Made by a program: the position numbers and the translations under genes. Below, piece after piece: positions 1 through 7,301 of a stretch of 19,407 nt of DNA. This stretch comes from JBCDBH01 sp039184055 (GTDB lineage Bacteria > Acidobacteriota > Thermoanaerobaculia > Multivoradales > J023). Each line of letters opens with the position of its first letter. The stretch's first letter is position 1. The DNA lies in assembly GCA_039184055.1 (NCBI GenBank), contig JBCDBH010000074.1, positions 1 to 19,407 on the forward strand, read 5' to 3'. Below the pieces are notes generated by a model that ran no database searches, had not been told where the DNA came from, and saw only the letters and a program-made list of their open reading frames with translations.

Positions 1-88
1 CGACGGCCCCGTACGCTCGCTCAACCTGTCGAATACGGTGGCGATAGCGCTCTACGCCGCGCGCACGCTCGCTGGCGCTTCGGGGTGA
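1..88 (+). CDS. trmL: tRNA (cytidine/uridine-34-2'-O)-methyltransferase TrmL, C-terminal fragment
   Basis: Only the last 28 codons are present, reading from base 2 to a TGA at 86-88. The visible peptide contains the run RSLNLSNTVAIALY. This matches motif 3 of the SPOUT (SpoU-type) methyltransferases as it appears in TrmL, where a segment like RSLNLSN-VA-LYEA forms part of the knotted AdoMet-binding site and the dimer interface. TrmL methylates the 2'-OH of the wobble nucleotide of certain tRNA-Leu species. The body of the gene lies to the left of the window, so length and catalytic residues upstream cannot be checked. Its 3' end overlaps the convergent minus-strand gene at 52-378 by 37 bp. 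Another SpoU-family enzyme is possible, but the motif favours TrmL. Confidence 0.75.
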   Translation, partial: DGPVRSLNLSNTVAIALYAARTLAGASG

Positions 89-378
89 CGGTAACCACAG
101 CCACAGATAAAGGTCGCTTCATCGTTGTAGAGCCGGCATTCGGGACACTGCCAGACATCGCCCAACCGTTTTGCACCGTGGGTAAGCTCGACGATCAATG
201 CGACCACCCCGACCGCACCCCACGATAAGAAGAGTGAATAGGGCCAGGGTGTAAAGACGACGAATGCCATCCAGGCCAACACCGCGGCGATGATCGGCCA
301 CGCCGACCGCACGCCTCGCTTCTTGGCGCGTGCGCTGATTCCCAAGATGACACCGATGAGAATGACAATTTCGATCAT
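52..378 (-). CDS. Small membrane protein with C-terminal zinc ribbon
   Basis: A 108-residue protein of unknown function. The start is placed at the ATG at 376-378 because AGGAG lies 7 nt upstream and the protein becomes strongly hydrophobic immediately. The open frame extends further upstream, but without membrane character or a ribosome site. Three hydrophobic segments are visible (about residues 1-14, 26-43 and 48-65), with a basic KKRGVR loop after the first. A cytoplasmic C-terminal domain carries C78-P-E-C81 and C92-G-C94, a compact zinc-ribbon-like arrangement. It lies 115 bp downstream of the Nramp-like gene on the same strand and may be its last co-transcribed partner, or may have its own promoter. 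Its 3' end overlaps the trmL tail on the other strand. I do not recognise a named family. Confidence 0.75.
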   Translation of the reverse strand: MIEIVILIGVILGISARAKKRGVRSAWPIIAAVLAWMAFVVFTPWPYSLFLSWGAVGVVALIVELTHGAKRLGDVWQCPECRLYNDEATFICGCGYRHPEAPASVRAA

Positions 379-493
379 GTTGTAGCTCCTCGTATAGGTA
401 GACAGAGTCATCCAAGTAGGCGAAATCCACGCCTCGATCGACTCACGGATCGGAAGGACTCGCGTTGGCTTAAGGTGTGAGGGCCGAGTCGGA

Positions 494-1702
494 TCAACCG
501 CCGAAAAGCTGGCTCGCGACTCGTTGAAGCGCGACGCCACCCAGAAGCAAGGCGATACCGACCACAATGATCATTACGCTATTGAAGGCGGGTCCATTCG
601 TTTTGTCGTGTAGGAGCCGGCGATCGTTGACGACCACCAAGAGAAAGACGGCGACCAGGGGCAGGAGGAAACCATTGAAAGCCTGGGCGGCGATGATCGC
701 CGGAATCGGTTTGACGCCCGAAACGGCCGACAACACACCTGCTGCCAGGACACCCAGCCATACCGCGCGGAAATGGCTACCGGTGGCCAACCAGCGCTCG
801 TCATGTTCATCCCTTCTGAACACGGAGCGCGCGGTCATCGCGGCGGCGAGCGGTGCGGTGATCGCCGAAGAGAAACCGGCCGCGAAGAGCCCACAGCCAA
901 AAGCCACCGGCGCCCACGCACCGAGCTGCTCGGCGAGCACGGCGGCGAGGGTGTCGAAACCAAACGGCGCGGCGACGGCGGTGCCGACCACCACCACGGC
1001 CATCGAGATCAACCCACCGAGCACGATCGCCACCGTGAGACCAAAGCGAGTCTCGGCCAGATCGCGTCCACGCGCGATCCCCGAGCCCAAGAAGAGGTTG
1101 TAGGGCACCACCGTCGTGCCGATCAAACCGAGAATGATCAGCGTGCCACCATCGGGCAGGCTCGGCACGAACAGCCCACGCAACACGTCGCCGGTCGACG
1201 GCCAAAGCGCCACGGCGGTCACCGCGAAGCCCAATCCCATGACCGCGACCAGAATCGTCAAGACCGTAACCACCTGCTTACTGGCGCCACGCCAGAGCAA
1301 GATCGCCGCCGCCACGGCCGAGATCAAGACCACGAGAGCCGGTGGTACGCCGAGCATCAGCTCGACTCCCGACGCCGCACCGAGCAGATTGCCGGCTTGA
1401 TACGCGGCGCAACCCAGAACGATGGCGCCGAGAACCAAGCCGAGCACCAACCACGACACGGCGCCGCTCGGAAAGCGCTTGCGTAGCGCTTCACCGAGCT
1501 CGAGCCCGGACACGATGGTCAGACGCGCGCTCGCCTCCTGCAGCACCAAACAAGCGATCACCGAAAAAACCAGCGCCCACAGGAGATCCGTTCCGAAGCC
1601 GCTACCCGCTCGCGCCGCCGTGGTGACCGTTCCAGGTCCGAGAAAGGCGGCGGCGATCACCGCACCCCAAAGCACCGATCCAAGGCTCCCGGGTCGCTTC
1701 AT
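494..1702 (-). CDS. Nramp-like membrane transporter lacking canonical metal ligands
   Basis: A 402-residue polytopic membrane protein, about 11 predicted helices, with the length and layout of the Nramp/MntH superfamily (LeuT fold). The two unwound-helix signatures are recognisable but altered. TM1 has G22-P-G-T25 where metal Nramps have D-P-G-N. TM6 has V199-P-Y-N202 where they have M-P-H-N. The Asp, Asn and Met that bind Mn/Fe in metal-transporting Nramps are therefore absent. The ATG at 1700-1702 overlaps the hyuB stop as ATGA, so translation is probably coupled to the oxoprolinase subunit. Bacillus subtilis YcsG, also Nramp-like, sits in the operon of the unrelated PxpABC 5-oxoprolinase (established gene order, recalled). 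I infer uptake of 5-oxoproline or a related compound. Metal transport remains the default database label. Confidence 0.85.
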   Translation of the reverse strand: MKRPGSLGSVLWGAVIAAAFLGPGTVTTAARAGSGFGTDLLWALVFSVIACLVLQEASARLTIVSGLELGEALRKRFPSGAVSWLVLGLVLGAIVLGCAAYQAGNLLGAASGVELMLGVPPALVVLISAVAAAILLWRGASKQVVTVLTILVAVMGLGFAVTAVALWPSTGDVLRGLFVPSLPDGGTLIILGLIGTTVVPYNLFLGSGIARGRDLAETRFGLTVAIVLGGLISMAVVVVGTAVAAPFGFDTLAAVLAEQLGAWAPVAFGCGLFAAGFSSAITAPLAAAMTARSVFRRDEHDERWLATGSHFRAVWLGVLAAGVLSAVSGVKPIPAIIAAQAFNGFLLPLVAVFLLVVVNDRRLLHDKTNGPAFNSVMIIVVGIALLLGGVALQRVASQLFGG

Positions 1703-3264
1703 GGTTCGTCTCCCCTATCGGCCAGTCCCCAAGCACCACCACCGGGTGTCTCGAGCACAAAACGATCTCCCGCCTGAGCATCGATCTGATCCAGCCCCTC
1801 GAGCTCCTCGAGCTCGCCATCTCGACGGATCAGACGCTGGGCCCCCAACGCCCCATTACCACCGCCGTCCATTCCGAACGGTTCCTGAAGACGATGCTGA
1901 CTCAGCAGCGAGACCTCGACCGGCTCGAGAAAGGTGAGCTCCCGAATCACCCCATCGCCACCGCGCCAGCGTCCCGCGCCTCCCGAGTCTCGACGGACGG
2001 CAAAACGCTCGAGTCGGACCGGGAACCGGGCTTCGAGCACCTCCGGATCGGTGATGCGCGTATTGGTCATATGCGTGTGCACCGCGTCGGCGCCGGCAAA
2101 GCCGGATCCCGCGCCCGCGCCACCACACACCGTTTCGTAGTAGCCGAAGTGATCGTTGCCAAAGAGCAGGTTGTTCATGGTCCCCTGACCACAGGCGACG
2201 AGTCCAAAGGCGCGTACCAAGGTGTCTACCACGCGCTGGCTGGTTTCGACGTTGCCCCCGACCACCGCTGGCGCATCGGCGGCGTTGTCGGGGAAGACCG
2301 GGTCGAGCAAGGAATTCTCGGGCAGCACGATCTCGACATCGTCGAGCAGACCCTCGTTGAGTGGCAGCGGCTCGGCGATCAAGAGACGCAGCACATAAAG
2401 CACGGCGCTTCGGGCGACCGCGCGGGGCGCATTGAGATTGCCGGGGTGTACCGCTCCCGTGCCGGTGAAGTCGACCACGAGACCGACATCATTTCTCTGG
2501 ATGGAAACCTCGATCGGCGTACCGTCATCGAGGTGCTCGCGAGCATGCGCCTGGTCGAGCGGATGTCGATCGAGCGCCGCCCGCAGGCGCGACCGGGCAC
2601 GCTCACGTAGCCGACGCATGAAGCTGGCAACGATATCGTGGCCGTGATCGTCGGCGAGTCGACAAAGCGCCTCGGCGCCACGATGGTTGGCCGCCACCGC
2701 CGCCGCCAAATCGGCGAGGTTGTCGTCCACCGCGCGGGACGGATAAGGCGCCTCGCGAAGCATGCTCGCCATCGCATCCCATCGCGCTTCCCCGTCACGC
2801 ACCAGGATCGTCGGTGGAATCACCACGCCTTCTTCCACCAGGTGACGCGCGCTCGGTGGCATCGAGCCGGCACGAATCCCACCGATCTCAGCATGATGAG
2901 CACGACTCGCGACCCAGCCGAGACGTCGTCCATCGTGATCGACCGGGGTAATCACGGTGACATCGGGCAAATGCGAGCCGCCATACGCCGGATGATTGGT
3001 CACCACCACATCGCCCGGCAACACGTCCAAAGCCGCCGCGACCGAGCGCACGCACAAACCGAGTGCTCCGAGATGAACAGGAATATGGGGCGCGTTGACC
3101 ACCAGCCGCCCGTCGGCGTCGAGCAGCGCACATGAGAAATCGAGTCGATCGCGAACGTTGGTGGAGAGAGCGGTGCGTTGCAACATCTCCCCCATTTCGG
3201 CGGCGACCGCGGCGAAACGGTGCGTAAAGAGCTCGAGATCGACCGCTTCGAGACGTTGACTCAT
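1699..3264 (-). CDS. hyuB: 5-oxoprolinase / N-methylhydantoinase subunit B (HyuB-type)
   Basis: A 521-residue protein covering the whole hydantoinase B domain. It resembles the C-terminal half of eukaryotic ATP-dependent 5-oxoprolinase (OPLAH) more than generic hydantoinases: RLDFSCAL near residue 40, NAPHIPVHLGA near 58, GGSHLPDVTVITPV, ASRAHHAEIGGI, NLNAPRAV, VVGGNVETSQRVVD, MTNTRITDPE and a terminal TPGGGAWG. With HyuA it should couple ATP hydrolysis to opening of 5-oxo-L-proline to glutamate, or act on a related hydantoin or lactam. The ATG at 3262-3264 has no clear Shine-Dalgarno; a TAAGCT box lies 6 nt upstream. It is followed by the Nramp-like gene with an ATGA overlap. Its partner hyuA lies on the same strand beyond the kinase gene. 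The fold is sure; the exact substrate is not. Confidence 0.93.
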   Translation of the reverse strand: MSQRLEAVDLELFTHRFAAVAAEMGEMLQRTALSTNVRDRLDFSCALLDADGRLVVNAPHIPVHLGALGLCVRSVAAALDVLPGDVVVTNHPAYGGSHLPDVTVITPVDHDGRRLGWVASRAHHAEIGGIRAGSMPPSARHLVEEGVVIPPTILVRDGEARWDAMASMLREAPYPSRAVDDNLADLAAAVAANHRGAEALCRLADDHGHDIVASFMRRLRERARSRLRAALDRHPLDQAHAREHLDDGTPIEVSIQRNDVGLVVDFTGTGAVHPGNLNAPRAVARSAVLYVLRLLIAEPLPLNEGLLDDVEIVLPENSLLDPVFPDNAADAPAVVGGNVETSQRVVDTLVRAFGLVACGQGTMNNLLFGNDHFGYYETVCGGAGAGSGFAGADAVHTHMTNTRITDPEVLEARFPVRLERFAVRRDSGGAGRWRGGDGVIRELTFLEPVEVSLLSQHRLQEPFGMDGGGNGALGAQRLIRRDGELEELEGLDQIDAQAGDRFVLETPGGGAWGLADRGDEP

Positions 3265-3288
3265 CGGCCGAGCTTACTGTGCATCGCT

Positions 3289-3309
3289 CGAGTCTTGAAG
3301 TAAGACTCG
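3289..3309. promoter_or_regulatory. 8-bp inverted repeat in the divergent hyuB/kinase intergenic region
   Basis: CGAGTCTT and AAGACTCG form a perfect 8-bp inverted repeat around the 5-nt spacer GAAGT. It lies in the 123-bp gap between the divergent starts of hyuB (3264, minus) and the kinase (3388, plus). Position and symmetry fit a regulator-binding site serving either promoter, or a hairpin in the kinase leader. I could not identify convincing -35/-10 pairs around it. The kinase start has GAGGTG just upstream of its ATG. Confidence 0.4.
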
Positions 3310-3387
3310 GCAATCGCTCCGTCGAGCCTAGTTTCACGTCGACGCTGATACCATGTTTACCAGGGAAAACACGTTGCCCGAGGTGTC

Positions 3388-6300
3388 ATGAGTCTGACTT
3401 TGCGTTGCCGCCGTTGCGGCACCGATATCCCCATACCGGAAAGCGCGCGTAGTGGTGAGGATCCACGAGTCATATGCCCGACTTGTCATGCGCGTTTCCG
3501 ACTCAAAGCCAAGCCCAGAGTAGTCGGCGCGCCCACGCCTCATCCGGGTCTCGCCACCGCTACGCCACGACCGCTCGATCCCGGCATGGCTTCGACCACA
3601 CCGGTTGGCCGAGTCGCGCCCACCTCCCCGACACCGCCCGGCCCACGCGCCGTACCCGCGCCACCGAGCGATCAGGCCGCCACGGTGGTCGAGCCTCGGG
3701 GCGAAGCACGTGGCGCAACGGCACCTTCACCCCGTAACCCAGCGTCCACACCCTCCGCCAAACGAGCCGTCACCAGCGGGCCGCATCGCACCGCCGCCGT
3801 GTTCGACAGTGACGCGATGCTCGCGGATCGTTATCGCATCATCCGCTTTCTCGCCCAGGGCGGTATGGGTGAGGTCTACGAAGTCGAGGATCAGCGACTC
3901 CACGAGCGCCTGGCGCTCAAGACCATCAGCTCGTCCCAGCCAGGCGACGAGGAAAAGGTCGTCCAGCGCTTCATGCGCGAAATCCAGCTGGCCCGACGAG
4001 TGACGCACCCGAATGTGTGTCGGATCTTCGACCTCGGCGAGCACACCTATCAGCGTCCCAACGGTCAGTCGGCGGTGATGACCTTTCTCACCATGGAGTT
4101 GCTCCGTGGCGAGACGTTGAGCAGTCATCTGACGCGTCACGGTCGCTTCACCCCAGCCGACGCGCTCCCTCTCATCGAGCAGATGGCCGCCGGGCTCGAA
4201 GCGGCTCATGCCGAGCAGATCGTGCACCGCGACTTCAAGAGCGAAAACGTCTTTCTCTGCCCGCTCGACGACGGATCGACACGGATCAAGATCACCGATT
4301 TCGGCATCGCCCGTGGTGGCGAGCACGATCATTTCGCCGCGCAAGTCACCGGCGCGGTGGTCGGCACACCGGCCTACATGGCCCCCGAGCAAGTAGAAGG
4401 CAAAGCGGTCACCACCGCCACCGACGTCTACGCCTTCGGTATCGTGCTCTACGAGATGGTCACCGGCACCTTGCCGTTCGCCGGCGACAGTCCGCTTTCG
4501 ATCGCGGTCAAACGTCTGCGCGAAGACCCTCCGCCACCCCGGACCCATGTCCCCGATGTCGACCCTCGGTGGGAGCGGGTGATCCTGCGTTGTCTCGAAC
4601 GTGATCCTGCGAAACGCTTCCGTACACCGGCCGAGGTCGTCGCTGCCCTCACCTCGATTCCGACACGTGCGCAAACCACCTTTCTCGACTCCGGCCCCCA
4701 GCACGACGACTCGACCCTGGCGTTCGGCACCCCTAGCGCCACCGTCGCCCAACCGGGCGCCGCCACCGTCGCGCAACCGGGTGGTGCGACCGCCGCGCTC
4801 GGCGGTGCCGGTCGCGCCACGCTTGCCGGTGCCGCGGTCGCCAGCGGCTCGAAGAGCAAAGGGCCCTCGCGACGGGTACTCCTGCTCATCGCCCTCTTGC
4901 TCGTCACCCTTGCAGCGGCCTTTTTCATTCAGCAACAGGCGTCCCGAGATCGCATCGTCATGCGGCCCGCGGTGGCCGTGTTGGGGTTCGACAATACGAG
5001 TGGCGATCCTGCGATCGATTGGCTGAGCATCGGGCTTACCGAAATGATCACTACCGAGCTCGGACGTGGCGACACCCTGCGGGTCGTCCCCGGCGACACC
5101 GTTGCGCGCAGTCGTCAAGAGCTCGACATCACCTCTACCAACAACCTGTCCGGCGAGCACTTCGACAGTCTCCGCAACCTGCTGGCGGCCGATTACGTGC
5201 TCTTTGGCAGCTACGTCGGCACCGGCGACGATCAGACCGGTGAGCTACGCGTCGACATCAACCTTCACGACCTCGCCCTCGGTGACGGTCTCGAACCGGT
5301 CAGTAGCCGAGGCCCGAGAGGTGAGCTTTTCGATCTCGTGAGCCAGCTCGGTAACGAGGTGCGAACCCGTCTTGGCACCGATGCCGCCTCGGTCGACGAC
5401 GACGCCACCATGGGCCTGCCACGCGATACCGAAGCGGCGCGGCTCTACGCCGAAGGGCTCGAACGGCTCCGACTCGGCAACCCGCAAGATGCCAAGGCGA
5501 GCTTCGAACGAGCGATCAGTATCGAAGGTGAAAACCCCCTTCTCTACCTCGCTTTGTCGAACGCTTGGCAAAGCCTCGGCCACGTCAATCGTTCCGCCAG
5601 CGCCGCCAAACGCGCCCGGGACCTCGCCGCCGATCTAGGTCGTGAGGACCGCCTGCTGATCGAGGCTCGGTATCTTGAAGCCACCGATGATTGGCCCGCC
5701 GCGGTCGAAGCCTGGACGACGCTCTACGAGCTTTTCCCCGACAACCTCGAGTACGGCCTCTCCCTCGCCGCCGCACAAACCTCGGCGCGTGAGCCACAAG
5801 CCGCGCTCGACACGGTCCTGACTCTTCGTCTGCTTCCCGAGCCGGCTAGCGACGATCCACGACTCGAGCTCGCTGAAATGGCGGTGTACGGTTTGGTGTC
5901 TGATTTCGAATCACAGCTCGCCGCCGCCGACCGTGCCATCGAACGCGCCAGCGCGGTGGGGGCCGAGAGTCTCCTGGCGCGGGCATTGCTCAGCCGAGCC
6001 CAAGCCGCGCGGCTGCTCGGCAAAGGCGATATGGCGATCGGCGCCGCCGAGCGCGCCTTGTCGATCTACAACCTGCTCGGCAACGAGAACGGCGCCTCCC
6101 TCGCGCTCATCTCCCTCGCCAACAGCCATGTCGACCGTGACGATCTCGACCGGGCCGCGACCGCGTATGGCGAGGCGCTCGAGCGGTACCGCGCCACCGG
6201 CAATCGCGCCGGTGAAGCTACCGCCCTCAACAACCAAGCGCTGGTCGCCAAACGTCGTGGCGACCTGACCCGCGCCGAGATGCTCTATCGCGAAGCGGCC

Positions 6301-7299
6301 ACGATCACCGACGAGATCGAAGACGACATCGGCCGCGCCAACACCCTCAACAACCTCGGCGCGGTCCTCCTGGCGCGCGACGACATCGAAGAGGCGTACA
6401 ACAACTTCGAAGCCGCACGCCAAGTATTTGCCGGGCTCGACAATCGCAGCGCCTTGGCCTTCGGGCTCAACAACGTCGCGGTCTCCCTTCGGCTCCTCGG
6501 TCGTCTCGAAGAAAGCCGGGTCATGCATGAACAGGCGCTCGAAATCCGCCGGGCTCTCGGCCACCGGACCGGTGAAGCGGCTTCGCTACACAATCTGGGC
6601 GAAGTGCTCCTCGACCTCGGCCGGCTCGACGAAGCGCAGCCTCTGCTCGAAGCCTCTCGTGACTTGGCGATCGAAATCGACGATCGCACCGACCAAGGTC
6701 GCGCCCTCTACAAGCTCGGCAAGCTCCATCATGACCGCGGTGAGCTCGACGCCAGCTTCGACGCGCACGAAGCCGCCCTCACCATTCGTCAAGAGCTCGA
6801 CGACGATGTCGTCGTCACCGAGAGCATGATCGCCCTCGCTTCCCTAGCGGTGCTTCGTGGTGAAGAAGGTGCGGTCGAACAAGCTCGTGTCGCCGTGGCG
6901 CGCGCCCGAGGCCAACGCGCCTCCCTCGAAGCCGAAGCCCTCGCCGTGCTCGCCGAGGCTCTGCTCGCCAATGGCCAAAACAGCGCCGCTCGTGAGCCCG
7001 CCATCACCGCGCGCCAGCTCAGCGTCGACAGTCAGCGGGTACCCGCGCGGCTCCGCGTCGGGCTCACCTCCGTGCGTGTCGCCACCGCAACCGGCGGCAA
7101 CGCGAGCGCACGACCGTGGATCAACGAAATCGAAAACCAGGCGAGAGAAAGCGGTTTCACCGGTCTGCGTCTCGCCGCCACCCTCGAACGCGCGCGGTTG
7201 ACCCCGAACAACGCCCAAGCCCGCGAGCTGCTCGCCAGCGTCGCCAGCGAAGCCGCCATCCACGGCTACGGCGCGCTCGAAAACGCCGCGACTCCGTAG
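3388..7299 (+). CDS. Transmembrane Ser/Thr protein kinase with zinc finger, TolB/FlgO-like region and TPR tail
   Basis: A 1303-residue protein. Residues 1-40 form an MJ0042-type zinc finger (C7, C10, C30, C33), followed by a Pro/Ala/Thr-rich linker. The Hanks-type kinase domain spans about 149-425: glycine loop GGMGEVYE, K178, catalytic H280-R-D282 within HRDFKSEN, D304-F-G, and an APEQ motif. All core residues are intact, so it should be active. A low-complexity Ala/Gly/Thr segment precedes one membrane helix (about 497-516). The outer part begins with AVAVLGFDNTSGD (about 527), resembling the TolB/FlgO-like region found in many such kinases. At least eight TPRs follow, from about 684 and especially 846-1210, with about 40-residue periodicity. 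The start ATG has GAGGTG upstream. The gene stands alone between hyuB and hyuA on the opposite strand, and its stop is 2 bp from the hyuA stop. Confidence 0.93.
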   Translation: MSLTLRCRRCGTDIPIPESARSGEDPRVICPTCHARFRLKAKPRVVGAPTPHPGLATATPRPLDPGMASTTPVGRVAPTSPTPPGPRAVPAPPSDQAATVVEPRGEARGATAPSPRNPASTPSAKRAVTSGPHRTAAVFDSDAMLADRYRIIRFLAQGGMGEVYEVEDQRLHERLALKTISSSQPGDEEKVVQRFMREIQLARRVTHPNVCRIFDLGEHTYQRPNGQSAVMTFLTMELLRGETLSSHLTRHGRFTPADALPLIEQMAAGLEAAHAEQIVHRDFKSENVFLCPLDDGSTRIKITDFGIARGGEHDHFAAQVTGAVVGTPAYMAPEQVEGKAVTTATDVYAFGIVLYEMVTGTLPFAGDSPLSIAVKRLREDPPPPRTHVPDVDPRWERVILRCLERDPAKRFRTPAEVVAALTSIPTRAQTTFLDSGPQHDDSTLAFGTPSATVAQPGAATVAQPGGATAALGGAGRATLAGAAVASGSKSKGPSRRVLLLIALLLVTLAAAFFIQQQASRDRIVMRPAVAVLGFDNTSGDPAIDWLSIGLTEMITTELGRGDTLRVVPGDTVARSRQELDITSTNNLSGEHFDSLRNLLAADYVLFGSYVGTGDDQTGELRVDINLHDLALGDGLEPVSSRGPRGELFDLVSQLGNEVRTRLGTDAASVDDDATMGLPRDTEAARLYAEGLERLRLGNPQDAKASFERAISIEGENPLLYLALSNAWQSLGHVNRSASAAKRARDLAADLGREDRLLIEARYLEATDDWPAAVEAWTTLYELFPDNLEYGLSLAAAQTSAREPQAALDTVLTLRLLPEPASDDPRLELAEMAVYGLVSDFESQLAAADRAIERASAVGAESLLARALLSRAQAARLLGKGDMAIGAAERALSIYNLLGNENGASLALISLANSHVDRDDLDRAATAYGEALERYRATGNRAGEATALNNQALVAKRRGDLTRAEMLYREAATITDEIEDDIGRANTLNNLGAVLLARDDIEEAYNNFEAARQVFAGLDNRSALAFGLNNVAVSLRLLGRLEESRVMHEQALEIRRALGHRTGEAASLHNLGEVLLDLGRLDEAQPLLEASRDLAIEIDDRTDQGRALYKLGKLHHDRGELDASFDAHEAALTIRQELDDDVVVTESMIALASLAVLRGEEGAVEQARVAVARARGQRASLEAEALAVLAEALLANGQNSAAREPAITARQLSVDSQRVPARLRVGLTSVRVATATGGNASARPWINEIENQARESGFTGLRLAATLERARLTPNNAQARELLASVASEAAIHGYGALENAATP

Positions 7300-7301
7300 A
7301 T

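Noticed and set aside
457..490. GACTCG/CGAGTC inverted repeat after the Nramp-like gene as a terminator
   Set aside because: The 6-bp stem has a 22-nt loop and no T-tract, which is too weak to call.
379..567. Upstream extension of the small zinc-ribbon protein to 171 residues
   Set aside because: The extension overlaps the end of the Nramp-like gene and lacks similarity, while AGGAG precedes the internal ATG at 376-378 at ideal spacing.
773..1486. 237-residue open frame on the plus strand opposite the Nramp-like gene
   Set aside because: The product is made largely of R, H, D, E and Q, and the minus strand gives a coherent 11-helix transporter.
3727..5160. 477-residue open frame on the minus strand opposite the kinase gene
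   Set aside because: The plus strand encodes an intact kinase with all catalytic motifs; the antisense translation is charged low-complexity sequence without recognisable features.
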